A stretch of 64,000 nt of DNA from Chlamydiales bacterium (GCA_024233515.1 JACKPO010000001.1:248001-312000); one strand, 5' to 3'. Shown: positions 43,718-53,646, numbered from the stretch's first letter. Notes: generated from the letters alone by a model not told the origin. Translations and numbers: made by a program.

Positions 43718-46700
43718 AAACACCTAACAAGTAATCATCGATATGATCAACAAGAAATTGTTTATAAGTAGGGCTTCTAAAACTGTGATCAAATAATGGC
43801 GCTTCTGGGTGAGGCCTTAAGACTTCAACATGCGCAGCATTATTATCCACTACTCCAAAGGCTTTTTGTAGATAAGGAATAAAATCTCTCATACTTTGAT
43901 AATGAAAAGTATTTCTACATAAACTTTTAGGCATATACATTGCTGGTGCAATGCCTAAGAAAACTGTCCTATCTCTGTGTTCTTGTGGCATCATAAGTTG
44001 TGATATTACCTCGTGGATGGCCCCTTGGCTATGGGCTACCTGAAAGTATACCGCATCTTCAGGCGCATTGGCAAAGAATTTCGCTTTTCTTTGAAAGGAT
44101 AGGGCTGCTGGAGTGGTTCCAATCAAGTTTAATCCCATTTTGGCCTCTCTAACATCGTTTTGAAAACCATGAGTTGCATTATAGGTTGAATGGATCGGCA
44201 CATCACCAGCATATCTAGAAAGGGTTTTAACATTCTCTAAGTGTTCCTCAAATGGATTCCCTATCCCACCTATGTAACCAATCTGTTTTTCACCTCGCAC
44301 GATAGGATGGTTGGCGATTGGAGAGTAGTCTCGATCAGGATAATAGGTGAAATTTCTTGAAAATGGCCCTCCACATTGTCTTTCAAAGTCAAGGTCCCAT
44401 TTCAACTGCTTTTCCATTTCTTCGATATCGCGGATTCTTTCAACAGCTTCACCGTAGAGATCAAAGAGGAGAAGGGGAGAGTTTTGGAGGTATTGGTAGA
44501 GATTGGGGCCTTCGTCGAACCCTTTGGGGTCGGGAGAGAGCCAGCGGCCGGTTTCGGGATCATAGAAGCGGCGGCCAAAGTTAATGAGACCGCCGATTTT
44601 TCGTTTGGATTGGTAGCGCCAGGGATTGATAAAGGAGCGGGAAAGGGTAACATCTTCATTAAAGATTTTTTCTTCTCCGTAGGCAGAGTGTCGGTAGGAT
44701 TCATAGCAAGTTCCATCCCAGCCCATGGAAGCAATGACATTCCCGAAGAGATCGTGGATTGGAATATAAAAGCCATCCCCTTTCTCAATAGCAATCGCGG
44801 CGCCGATTTCCGCCCCTTTCCCTTGCCCAAGAATTCTGAGCTCATGGGGATGGATCCCAAGCTCGTTTTGTCCATCATAGAGAAAGTATTCTGTTTGGGT
44901 AGAGTTCCACTCTCCCTCTTGAAGGGTTGCATAGGTACGGGTCAGGCAACGTCCCCACGAATCGTAGGATAAACGGATGGCTTGACTCCCTGAGCGAATA
45001 TGGGTGAGCCGGTCCAGGGCGTCGTAGGTGTAGCTGATTTCTTGCGCTTCTTTCTGGGTCGAGATGCGATTCCCATTAGGGTCATACCGGTGAGTTGTCT
45101 CACCTTGAGCAAGAAGTTGATGGAGGGAGTCGACTTCGCAACTCTCTTCATCTTTTTGGAGTCGGTTATGATGGGCATCATAGGCGTACTGATGGGTAAA
45201 TAAACCTGTCTCAGAGGTAAGTTGGTCTAGATCATCATAGGTATACTCGATGACCTCTTGCTGGTCATTGTGATCACGGAGATATTTTGTGACATTTCCT
45301 GTTGGATCAATTTCGGCAATGATTTCAGAAGAGTAAATGGAATCGGTACGGACCCTCCTCCCTAAAAGGTCAACTTGGTGATGAGCGGGGCCGATCGATC
45401 CAGGATAGAACTCCCTGATCAGATGATGACTCTTATCGTACTCATCATAGGTATGCTCATAAAACTCTACTCCATCACTGTCAAGCCGCTTGACACTTCT
45501 TAAATGGTAAGGATCGTACCCATAAACGACTTTGGAGTGGTCAGAGAAAATAAGTTCTTTCAGACGCCCCAAATTATCGTATTTCCGATTCAAAGAGATC
45601 CCCGTTGCAAGGGTTTCATGGATCAGTTCTCCAAAGTGATTATAATTTCGCTTCGTGGCAAGCCCTGTGAGTTCATCCTTAGATTCAATAACACGACCCA
45701 ATCTGTCGTACTTGAAGGTGTAGTGGCACGATCCGTCTGACGCCTTAAGCTCGACCTCCCTCCCCAGCCAGTCATAGCTGAAACGGATCACCTTTCCATC
45801 GGGCTTAGTTAGAGTTGCAAGCTGCCCGTCGGGGGTGTAGGAGTAAGAGGTCTTCTTCTCTCCTCCCTCTCTCAGCTCAACAACCCGATCACGCATATCG
45901 TATTTCCAGGTTTTTACAATTGTTTTGTCGGGATGATAGAGGTTGCTGATTTGTTTAATCTTCTTCCCCTTCAAGTTGTATAAAAATTTCTCACAAACAA
46001 GAAGCCTTCCATCAGGTCCAAAACGCTCTAGGGTCGCTAAATTTCCATGAGCGTCATAGGTTTCTTTTGTTTCCCGCCCTTTAGGGTCTCTGATGAGTTT
46101 TTGTGTGACAGTTTGGCCTTGATTATCTTTGAAATAATCATCATAAACAACTTCCGTTACTTCACCGATAGCGTTCACTTCTTTTACAATACGTCTAAAG
46201 GGATCATATTTCGTTTTTTGAATTGCCTCCCCAACTTGGACCTCTTTTGTCACTGCACATTTGTTGCTGTAATCATCGTAGCTGTATCGAGTCCATCCGT
46301 AGAGATTTCCCTGACGGTCAAGTTCAAGTTCTTCTACAATGCGATTTAATAGATCATATTTCGTTTGTATGACTTGTGACTCATTGGTTACCAACTCAAG
46401 ACGCCCCATTTCATCGTAGCTGAAAAACGTCTCTCGCTCCTCTGTCACCTCTTTAATTTTTCTTCCTGCTCCATCATAAAAATATTGGGTAGATACACCA
46501 TCTGGGTCAACTTTTTCAACAAGGTGAAATGTATTGTAACGATACCTTTCCTCAATGGAACACTCATCCTGAATAATTTTCTTCGAAAGGATGCGGTTTT
46601 GATAATCATAGATAAAGTGGCTTTCAACACCTCTTGGAGACGTATGCTTGATAAGATTTCCACATAGATCATAACGAAAGTGTTCCTCAAAACCATCCGG

Positions 46701-49082
46701 GTAAACAATCCGATAGGGTTTTCCTAATGAGGTATAGAAGGTTCGAGTCTCATTTCCTTCCGGATCGACTTCCAGAGTCACCTTCCCTAATGCATTATAC
46801 TTCTTTTGGATGATCGGAGTTTGAGCTCCTTGATCAGTCATAAGCTTAGGGAGGGTTATCCTTTCGGGGTGTCCAAACGCGTTTGACTCAAAAAACGTTT
46901 GAACCCCTTGGTCACTTGTTTCTATTACTTTATGCCCAAGGAGGTTATATTCTCGATGTAAAGCTCGCTTAACATTTCCCCTTCCATTTTTTTCTTCCAA
47001 AACTACACGATTTGAGAAATCATAGGATCGATAAACAGCAAATGCTTCATTAGGATCAGATTCCGATGTTTGGTTATTGTTTTGATCATAACTCACAATT
47101 CTTGTCCTTCCCAAAGGATCGGTTTGAGAAATAATCCTTCCCTTTTCATCATAATCGAAAGTCAAAGAATACCGGTAAGTGTTGGTCCCGTCATAATGAT
47201 CAATCTTCGAAACAAGCCCTCTCTTGTTATAGTCAATGACTTGCCTCTTTAAGGGAACTTCCAACCTCCTTTCAACATCCCAATACAGTTCTTCAATCAC
47301 TTCAGGAAAGCCATTGAACGTTTTCCCTTTTCGGGGTGTGATTTTTTTGATCAATCTTTGTGAAACTCCTGATAAATCGTTCACATCTTTAGTCAAACCA
47401 TCATCAACGATCTCTTTGACTAAAATACCACCATCATAATGAAAAAACTCCCGCTTCTTAATCGTCTCATAGTGGTAGTGGTATTTTGAGTGAATTCGAT
47501 CCGTACCTCCGCAGTAGTGGTACTCAACCATTGAACCATTCGGCACTGATTCTCTGTATAAAAGATTTTCTAGATAATATTCGCGTTTCACAGCAAAGCA
47601 TTCTACGCCGTTGTTGTGGGGAAATTGACTTCCATTTCTTTCTAGTTTTTTCCCATTTCCCGAAAGATCACCCCAAAGATCTTCCTGAATGACATTCCCT
47701 TTGTCATCATAATGGTAAAGGTAGGCTAAGAGAGGATTTCCCCTTTCATCAAGAAGTGTTTTTCCTTGGATCCAGTTTGCTTTTATTGTCCCTTCTGGAT
47801 ACCAATGAAACAGATCTTCTGAAAATAATTTATCTTTGCCAATAAACCGTTTTCTTGAGGTAAGCATGAAATTTTTGTCATATTGGTATTGCGTAAGATT
47901 TTCTAATGCATCATAAGCGTTGGTATGCCCTCCTTTTTCTTTGAATTTTCCAGGATGATAAAAAATCTGGAACGCATGAAAAAAATTATGATCTTTTCCT
48001 AAAGGAGCTAGAAGAGTTGAAACACTTTTATATTTTGAATCATGCTCATCTTTAATCTTAACCTCTCCAAGCGGGAGCTTTGTAACATTTCTTCCATAAT
48101 AATCAATCTTTAGTTCTCGACCATCAGGGAGTCGTTTGTGACAAAGGTAAAAACCTCCTTTCCCACCGGGAGCATATCTATACGACTCATTTGGTCTTTC
48201 AGGATAGGTGATTGCTGTGAGCAGCCAATGCCTTCTTTTATCATTTTTTGCGTATGGATCAAGACCATAATGAATCACCTGGTGATCACTTGTTGTTATT
48301 TTGACCCCTTTTAAATGCTCTTTATCAGGATAATCGTAGTGGAATTCTGCCCATGCATAAGTTTCTTTCTCATCATTTGACCGAGTCATAATTTTTTTAG
48401 GAAACCATTTTTCATGGATTTGAACGTATTCGTACCTTACTCGATTCCCATTTGGAAGAATCTCTGAAGAAAGAAACAACAACGCTCCAGCACGCTCTAT
48501 TTGTTGATTTTTAGTGCGTTTCTCAAAATCCAAAGACTGCTTGAATCTGTAACATCTACTCCCCCCATCAGCTCCTTTTACGATAATTTGTTTTAGATCA
48601 TTTTTATCCCGATATACAACGTTGTTTTTAAGATTCAAACGTCCACTAATTTCATTTTTCGAGCAATTTGTTAGCCCCCCTGAAGTTGATATCAAATTAA
48701 AATGGTACGGATTTTCCTTACGCATAAGATTGTCCATATAAACCAGTTTAACACCTGATCTTTCTGGAATTTGCAAAAGATAGGAATTACCCATTGGTGA
48801 TTTTACAACCTCCATGGACGCAAAAAGATGATGTCCCCACAAGCTCCAACCTGAAGTAGCTTCCTTAGCTCCTCGACTAAAATATCTTTGCTGCAAACGA
48901 ATCGGCTCATATCCTTTGACAACCAACGCGTCTTCTATGAAAAAATAGTCTCCAGAAATTGCACTCACACATCCCCCAATCACCGATGATGGTTCCCCAC
49001 CAAAAGCTGCAAGCTCATAAGGATCATTGTGCAATGCGTAAGAGGAAACAATCAAACAAAGAAATAAAAATATCTTTCTCAA
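43710..49082 (-). CDS. Giant secreted Rhs/YD-repeat protein with a serine-hydrolase-like tip
   Basis: At 1790 residues this is the largest gene in the window. A signal peptide (MRKIFLFLCLIVSSYA) is followed by an Rhs N-terminus (GGCVSAISGDYFFIEDALVV) and many YD repeats of the form YDxxGRxxxxxxPDG. The core end has GRRFYDPETGRWLSPDPKGF and NLYQYLQNSPLLLFDLYG. The C-terminal about 230 residues are a separate domain with QVAHSQGAIHEV (a nucleophile-elbow-like Ser), IAPAMYMP, an acidic residue in FGVVDNNAAHVEV and a late His in LFDHSF. It resembles an alpha/beta-hydrolase domain I recall from Chlamydia (DUF687-like). This is the layout of a polymorphic toxin: shell plus variable tip, with an immunity-like gene overlapping downstream. 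Confidence 0.88.
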   Translation of the reverse strand: MRKIFLFLCLIVSSYALHNDPYELAAFGGEPSSVIGGCVSAISGDYFFIEDALVVKGYEPIRLQQRYFSRGAKEATSGWSLWGHHLFASMEVVKSPMGNSYLLQIPERSGVKLVYMDNLMRKENPYHFNLISTSGGLTNCSKNEISGRLNLKNNVVYRDKNDLKQIIVKGADGGSRCYRFKQSLDFEKRTKNQQIERAGALLFLSSEILPNGNRVRYEYVQIHEKWFPKKIMTRSNDEKETYAWAEFHYDYPDKEHLKGVKITTSDHQVIHYGLDPYAKNDKRRHWLLTAITYPERPNESYRYAPGGKGGFYLCHKRLPDGRELKIDYYGRNVTKLPLGEVKIKDEHDSKYKSVSTLLAPLGKDHNFFHAFQIFYHPGKFKEKGGHTNAYDALENLTQYQYDKNFMLTSRKRFIGKDKLFSEDLFHWYPEGTIKANWIQGKTLLDERGNPLLAYLYHYDDKGNVIQEDLWGDLSGNGKKLERNGSQFPHNNGVECFAVKREYYLENLLYRESVPNGSMVEYHYCGGTDRIHSKYHYHYETIKKREFFHYDGGILVKEIVDDGLTKDVNDLSGVSQRLIKKITPRKGKTFNGFPEVIEELYWDVERRLEVPLKRQVIDYNKRGLVSKIDHYDGTNTYRYSLTFDYDEKGRIISQTDPLGRTRIVSYDQNNNQTSESDPNEAFAVYRSYDFSNRVVLEEKNGRGNVKRALHREYNLLGHKVIETSDQGVQTFFESNAFGHPERITLPKLMTDQGAQTPIIQKKYNALGKVTLEVDPEGNETRTFYTSLGKPYRIVYPDGFEEHFRYDLCGNLIKHTSPRGVESHFIYDYQNRILSKKIIQDECSIEERYRYNTFHLVEKVDPDGVSTQYFYDGAGRKIKEVTEERETFFSYDEMGRLELVTNESQVIQTKYDLLNRIVEELELDRQGNLYGWTRYSYDDYSNKCAVTKEVQVGEAIQKTKYDPFRRIVKEVNAIGEVTEVVYDDYFKDNQGQTVTQKLIRDPKGRETKETYDAHGNLATLERFGPDGRLLVCEKFLYNLKGKKIKQISNLYHPDKTIVKTWKYDMRDRVVELREGGEKKTSYSYTPDGQLATLTKPDGKVIRFSYDWLGREVELKASDGSCHYTFKYDRLGRVIESKDELTGLATKRNYNHFGELIHETLATGISLNRKYDNLGRLKELIFSDHSKVVYGYDPYHLRSVKRLDSDGVEFYEHTYDEYDKSHHLIREFYPGSIGPAHHQVDLLGRRVRTDSIYSSEIIAEIDPTGNVTKYLRDHNDQQEVIEYTYDDLDQLTSETGLFTHQYAYDAHHNRLQKDEESCEVDSLHQLLAQGETTHRYDPNGNRISTQKEAQEISYTYDALDRLTHIRSGSQAIRLSYDSWGRCLTRTYATLQEGEWNSTQTEYFLYDGQNELGIHPHELRILGQGKGAEIGAAIAIEKGDGFYIPIHDLFGNVIASMGWDGTCYESYRHSAYGEEKIFNEDVTLSRSFINPWRYQSKRKIGGLINFGRRFYDPETGRWLSPDPKGFDEGPNLYQYLQNSPLLLFDLYGEAVERIRDIEEMEKQLKWDLDFERQCGGPFSRNFTYYPDRDYSPIANHPIVRGEKQIGYIGGIGNPFEEHLENVKTLSRYAGDVPIHSTYNATHGFQNDVREAKMGLNLIGTTPAALSFQRKAKFFANAPEDAVYFQVAHSQGAIHEVISQLMMPQEHRDRTVFLGIAPAMYMPKSLCRNTFHYQSMRDFIPYLQKAFGVVDNNAAHVEVLRPHPEAPLFDHSFRSPTYKQFLVDHIDDYLLGVYD

Positions 49083-49172
49083 GGTAAACTCCTAAAAGGG
49101 AAAGACCTTATAATTTTTTGAATGATTATTTCAATCATAACTTTTACTCCGAAAGTTCGTTTCAGAAGAGCA

Positions 49173-49868
49173 TTACAATTTAGCAAGTTGAGGGGTCGCA
49201 ATTTTTTGAATGGAAAGTAAACCTTCCCAACTCAGTTCCTTAATACGCTGCTTGAAATCAAGGAGCGCATGTTCCCCCTCACAGACTTCAATCTTAGTTA
49301 CGGGAACAAATGTTCGTGTCAAGGGATCGTTTTTTGTGACTAGATTGATGTGGTATTGATCCGATCCAACCTTGTAACCATTCCATGTCACTCTCCAAAC
49401 GGGGTGATCGAGGAGACATCCTGAAGCAAACTGCCCTCCTCTAGAATGCCCTGTAAGGATCATGATTTTTCCCCATTCAGGTTTTCCATATTTTTGTTGA
49501 TAATATTCTACGTACTTTCGTTCCCACCCCTTCAAAACCTTCGATAAATTCGCGATCTGAAAAATGAGAGGGATCAAAGACTGTGAATTGATAAAGTTAT
49601 CTGTCCAATTGAGCCATCCCTTTGACCCACGAATCGCTGCCACTAAGACCTTCCGAGCCACCATATCAACTTCGAATAATCCCATCGTCCAAGGCCAGCC
49701 CCAACTTTTATTGAGCTCCAAAAGTTGTATCCTCCGCTCCGATAGCTTGATAATAAAATCATTCACCGCCTCTTCTTTGCTTTGATTTCCTTGAGGATCC
49801 TCATAGATAGCTAAAGCGATCTTCCAAATTTGATAGGGAGTTGGCAACCCATGAATCGGCTCCGTCAT
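49173..49868 (-). CDS. Class-3-lipase-like alpha/beta hydrolase
   Basis: A 231-residue protein. AIRGSKGWLNWTDNF matches the lipase-3 region before the nucleophile, and MILTGHSRGGQFASG is the GxSxG elbow. VTKNDPLTR and GEHALLDF can supply the Asp and His. No signal peptide is evident. It lies 90 bases upstream of the Rhs gene in the same direction, so it may be co-expressed with the Rhs locus. I start at MTEPIHGL (49868); the ORF could begin 27 bases earlier. The lipid or ester substrate is unknown. Confidence 0.72.
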   Translation of the reverse strand: MTEPIHGLPTPYQIWKIALAIYEDPQGNQSKEEAVNDFIIKLSERRIQLLELNKSWGWPWTMGLFEVDMVARKVLVAAIRGSKGWLNWTDNFINSQSLIPLIFQIANLSKVLKGWERKYVEYYQQKYGKPEWGKIMILTGHSRGGQFASGCLLDHPVWRVTWNGYKVGSDQYHINLVTKNDPLTRTFVPVTKIEVCEGEHALLDFKQRIKELSWEGLLSIQKIATPQLAKL

Positions 49869-50004
49869 GATTTTCGCAACCTTTCTTCTTATCAAGGGAA
49901 AATTTTATCTGTCCTTCAAAAAAAAAGACAACCATTGTGTTTATGCAAACAATACTTATTGATGATCATCAAAGGATAACCCCTTTTTTTATTTAATTTC
50001 TCGT

Positions 50005-50033
50005 TGACCTATTCGCATTTGTTTAATAAAATA
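50005..50033 (+). promoter_or_regulatory. Sigma-70 promoter for the 50068-51670 genes
   Basis: TTGACC (50005-50010) and TAAAAT (50028-50033) with a 17-base spacer lie just before the GTG start at 50068. Confidence 0.72.
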
Positions 50034-50067
50034 GAACGGTTGTTTTATTTAACTATGCGTTTAAAAA

Positions 50068-50880
50068 GTGTTTTATAAACTTATAAAATATTTACCCTTT
50101 TTCATTTTGCTCCCTCTTTGTGCGGATGACTCTTTCTACCATTCTGGACGGATTGGTGATCGTTTTTATCAGCCCCCAAAACAAGAAAAAGATGCGCTAA
50201 AAGTTTCCGGGGAGCTTCTTTTTTTTGGAGAAGGAGTCGGCTATCTTCCTGAACGGTGCACCTATAGTCCCGGCTTTCGTTTGTCGCTAGAAACCCTTCC
50301 CTTTTATAAAAGTCTAGAGATAGGAGCCCATTATACCCATTGGGGACGAGAGTTTGAAAACTCCTTCAAAATCCCCGTTATGAAAGTAACTCGTACCATT
50401 GCAAATGACTACGATTTCGATGCAGCAGAACTAACCATAGGGCGCTCCCTCCCAACATCCAGCCGCTTTACATTGAAGCCTGGCGTTGGTATTGCGTGGG
50501 AACAAACCATCAGAGAAACAAAAATCTATGAGCTTTGGAAAATTACTCAGCGCTCGACCTCTCTAGGACCCCTAGTTGCTCTCGATTTTGAAACGAAACT
50601 CCTAAATACCCTTTACTTCAACACACACCTTTCTGCAGCCTACTTACAAACGGCAAACAAAGAGTGGTATGACCAAAAGCTTACGAAAAAGCAAACCTCC
50701 TACTATCACCCTAAATCTCAGGTCGGCTTCGATATCGAGTACCGCCCTCTTCCATCCATTCGCCTTAAAGCTGGATATGAAATCCATTATGTCTGGACCA
50801 AAGATATCCATGACAAAATAAATTGGAATCACCCCTCAAACCTACAAGGGTTCAAAGCCGAACTCTCCTACGAGTATTAA
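50068..50880 (+). CDS. Outer-membrane beta-barrel protein (hypothetical)
   Basis: A 270-residue protein with a signal peptide (MFYKLIKYLPFFILLPLCA). The mature part has alternating aromatic strands (SLEIGAHYTHWGREF, TLYFNTHLSAAYLQ, IRLKAGYEIHYVW) and a C-terminal aromatic strand ending LSYEY, as in outer-membrane barrels. The start is a GTG, because the ATG at 50055 reads into a stop. It is not obviously part of the MOMP-like family. Its stop is one base before the kinase-like gene, so they are coupled. Confidence 0.72.
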   Translation: MFYKLIKYLPFFILLPLCADDSFYHSGRIGDRFYQPPKQEKDALKVSGELLFFGEGVGYLPERCTYSPGFRLSLETLPFYKSLEIGAHYTHWGREFENSFKIPVMKVTRTIANDYDFDAAELTIGRSLPTSSRFTLKPGVGIAWEQTIRETKIYELWKITQRSTSLGPLVALDFETKLLNTLYFNTHLSAAYLQTANKEWYDQKLTKKQTSYYHPKSQVGFDIEYRPLPSIRLKAGYEIHYVWTKDIHDKINWNHPSNLQGFKAELSYEY

Positions 50881-50881
50881 C

Positions 50882-51670
50882 ATGACAGAAGCTATTGCCC
50901 CCTCAGAAACCCTCGCCCTAGAGTCTCACCTCGAAAAAACAATCGAGGAACAAACTGTTGCCCAAAAGCTCTTCCTTGCTCTAAAAGCAGAAGGGCTTTA
51001 CAAGTATGAAAAATTCCTTGGTAATGGAGCCTTTGGATCTGTTGTTCAGCTCGATTCTCCCGACAAAAAAATAGCTCTTAAACTCACTCGCTTCAACCCA
51101 GAGAACATCCTCTCAAAACCCCATCTCGCAGGCGAACCCCTTTCTCTAACCTTCCCCCGCTATAAACATCTCGGCCGCTCCTATGCGATCCTTACCTACG
51201 ACGGAAAAAACGTCCACCTTCTCAAATCCTTTGATCCGAAGCTTCACGGCAAACACATCTATCTTGGAAACCTCTCCCGAGCTGTTGAAGGGGGAAGCCT
51301 CCACGACCTACTAAAACAACGGAAATGCACCACCCAAGAACTCAAAACCTACGGGAAGCAAATGGCCGAAGCCATCCACGCCCTCCATTCCATTAACCTT
51401 GTTCATAAAGATATCCACGTCGAAAACATCCTGATCAAAAAAAACCAGAAAATCCGCCTCATTGACTTCCAACACGCACGCCCCCAAAACACAAAAGACC
51501 TCCAAAAAGACTGGAAAAAATTTGCCTATCTCCTCATGGAAATGGCTTCCCCACAAGAACTCAAAAACCCCCACTTCTTCGATCTGATCTTTTCACAGAA
51601 ACATGGCATCCTGCAAGGACAACGCCCCTACACGGAATCCCAAGTCCTCGCACACCCTTTCTTCAGATAA
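50882..51670 (+). CDS. Small eukaryotic-type protein kinase
   Basis: A 262-residue kinase fold. It has a glycine loop (GNGAFGSVV, residues 47-55), a VAIK-like Lys67 in IALKL, a catalytic loop HKDIHVENIL (Asp177, Asn182) in place of HRDLxxxN, and a metal-binding motif IDFQ (Asp195) in place of DFG. The C-lobe is short. The key catalytic residues are retained, so activity is plausible. There is no signal peptide, but obligate intracellular bacteria often secrete such kinases by type III systems. It follows the barrel gene directly. Its target is unknown. Confidence 0.8.
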   Translation: MTEAIAPSETLALESHLEKTIEEQTVAQKLFLALKAEGLYKYEKFLGNGAFGSVVQLDSPDKKIALKLTRFNPENILSKPHLAGEPLSLTFPRYKHLGRSYAILTYDGKNVHLLKSFDPKLHGKHIYLGNLSRAVEGGSLHDLLKQRKCTTQELKTYGKQMAEAIHALHSINLVHKDIHVENILIKKNQKIRLIDFQHARPQNTKDLQKDWKKFAYLLMEMASPQELKNPHFFDLIFSQKHGILQGQRPYTESQVLAHPFFR

Positions 51671-51764
51671 AATTTCCCCCACGAACCAAGGAAATAAGAT
51701 TGAAAACAAATCTCATTCCCCCTAACATTCATGTGCCAATAAACACAAAAAATTGTAAATTTAG

Positions 51765-53057
51765 ATGAAATTACTGCGAAACCTTCTATTATTTCTCATT
51801 GGAACAACAGCCTTTGCACAAAACACCGTCATGGTGGACCCTCACTTCTCCCCTTACTCAGGATCAGCAAACCTCCTCTTTGCGCAACAACTTCTGATCG
51901 ACGCTGATGATGCCATCTTCAAGAGCAGCAACAACAGAGACTCCACCTCAAAAGTCTGGGGAAGAGCTGCAGAACAACTCATCTTCCTTTCCATCAATGG
52001 CTTTGCCGACGTTGTCCAACATGAAGTATTTGGACATGGTTATCGTCTAAGAGAGCTTGGCTATACCCCAAAAAAATATACATTCAATACAGAGTTACTC
52101 TTGTTTTGGGGTGGGGCGACTTATTTTACCGAAAAAGAAATTGACTCCATGCGGGTTGGGGAAATGACGGCTGTCGTTGTCGCCGGACTCGAAGCCGAAT
52201 CGATCATGGCCCGTGATTTAAAAATGCACTGGATAGGAGAGGGAAAGATTGAAGGACGTCTTGCCTCTTGCTATATTCAAGCCCAACAGTCTCTTTTCTG
52301 GTATACCCTCATCACACACCTTGGAAAACTCGAAGGAGATGTCCCCTCAGGTAATGATATCCAAGCTTACATGTTTTACCACAACCACTCTTATCCAGAT
52401 GGGGAGCTCACACGAGGCAAACTCCTCCGTTGGGCCAGCTTTAACTGGTTAGATCCGATGACTTTCTACGCCTATTATTCTTATTTTTACTATATCGCAG
52501 AAGGTAAGCCGTGGAGTTTTCCCATGATTTCTCTTGGTGACAACCTCAAGTACCTACCCAATATTAAAATTGGATATGCCCCCTACGCTCCAGAAGCTTA
52601 CCTTGAAAACTTCTTCCTCCACCAGGGGAACCCCCTCTACTTTTACTTTAAAGGTGGAAAGCGGAGCTTTGGGGTCGGAATCGCTTACGATCATCTCTAC
52701 ACCAACCGCAGAGGATCTGTTGGCTTCCGCTTTGATGGGTGGAATCAGGCCGTTTTCAATACCCCCGCAACTATGGCAGAACTAGAAGCAACAAACGCCG
52801 CCTATCGTCCCTCTCTAAACCAAAGAAAATGGGGAGCGGCTCTTTCCTTTACAGGTAAACTTAATCTCTTCTCCAAACTCGCCCTGTTTGGAGAGCTTGG
52901 TGGAAAAACATCGGGGTATCTTCCTGGCTACGCCCTTGATAGAGCCTTAACCGCTCGCATTGGCCTTACTTTCGGAAACAATACCCTTCGACAAAAACCC
53001 ACTGCGGAAGATACAATGAACGCCAAAAACCAACGGAGCCCTTATGAAAAAAATTAG
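51765..53057 (+). CDS. Predicted outer-membrane barrel protein with an HExxxH metalloprotease-like motif
   Basis: A 430-residue protein with a signal peptide (MKLLRNLLLFLIGTTAFA). The N-terminal half has QHEVFGHGYR: HEVFGH at residues 86-91 is HExxxH, as in some zinc proteases such as the TldD family. GLEAESIMARDLK follows, in the place of a possible third ligand. The second half looks like beta strands (PLYFYFKGGKRSFGVGIAYDH, GSVGFRFDGWN, ARIGLTFG). It overlaps the lipoprotein gene by 14 bases. A surface or periplasmic protease fused to a barrel is possible; no activity can be claimed. Confidence 0.68.
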   Translation: MKLLRNLLLFLIGTTAFAQNTVMVDPHFSPYSGSANLLFAQQLLIDADDAIFKSSNNRDSTSKVWGRAAEQLIFLSINGFADVVQHEVFGHGYRLRELGYTPKKYTFNTELLLFWGGATYFTEKEIDSMRVGEMTAVVVAGLEAESIMARDLKMHWIGEGKIEGRLASCYIQAQQSLFWYTLITHLGKLEGDVPSGNDIQAYMFYHNHSYPDGELTRGKLLRWASFNWLDPMTFYAYYSYFYYIAEGKPWSFPMISLGDNLKYLPNIKIGYAPYAPEAYLENFFLHQGNPLYFYFKGGKRSFGVGIAYDHLYTNRRGSVGFRFDGWNQAVFNTPATMAELEATNAAYRPSLNQRKWGAALSFTGKLNLFSKLALFGELGGKTSGYLPGYALDRALTARIGLTFGNNTLRQKPTAEDTMNAKNQRSPYEKN

Positions 53058-53646
53058 TCTATTCCTTATTGCTGCAACAACACTCCTCTTTACAGGATGT
53101 GCCTCATACCAAGCTAGCTCACTCTCAGCCCTTGATCCCCACTACGTCAAATCATACCCAGAAGTAGAAGGTATCTCCATCGGTTGTAAAGCCTATACTG
53201 TTGACGACTGCTTCACCTACCTCGATCGTAACGTCATTGCCCAAGGTTACCAGCCAATCCAGCTGACCTTCCAAAACAACACCAACACACACTATAGCTT
53301 TTCAACAAAAGATCTTTCACTTCCAACAACCAACCCAGACATCGTCGCAAATACCGTTCATACCTCTACGGCAGGCCGAGTCACCGGCTACGCAGTTGGT
53401 GGACTATTTTTTACGCCCCTCTTTATCCCAGCCATCGTAGACGGAATCAAATCCTCCAATGCAAACACTGCCCTCGACCGTGACTTCCAGGAAAAATCCC
53501 TCCAACACCTCAATATCGCCCCCTACTCCTACTCCAAAACCCTCATTTTCGTCCCCAAAAACCATTTCGCCCCCGTCTTCAACATCTCACTGCTTAACCA
53601 AGAGACCGGCAAACAAAAAACCGTCACCCTCAATACCTATAACTAA
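53044..53646 (+). CDS. Lipoprotein of unknown function
   Basis: A 200-residue protein with a lipoprotein signal (MKKISLFLIAATTLLFTGC, Cys19 lipidated). The body has a conserved-looking IGCKAYTVDDCFTYLDRNV segment and a hydrophobic glycine-rich stretch (GYAVGGLFFTPLFIPAIVDG) that may insert in the membrane. It is translationally coupled to the HExxxH barrel gene (overlapping start), suggesting a partner lipoprotein. No known domain is recognised. Confidence 0.72.
   Translation: MKKISLFLIAATTLLFTGCASYQASSLSALDPHYVKSYPEVEGISIGCKAYTVDDCFTYLDRNVIAQGYQPIQLTFQNNTNTHYSFSTKDLSLPTTNPDIVANTVHTSTAGRVTGYAVGGLFFTPLFIPAIVDGIKSSNANTALDRDFQEKSLQHLNIAPYSYSKTLIFVPKNHFAPVFNISLLNQETGKQKTVTLNTYN

Noticed and set aside
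44376..44972. Long antisense frame within the Rhs gene (198 codons)
   Set aside because: It is a shadow of the repetitive Rhs coding sequence on the other strand with no start signal, signal peptide or homology.
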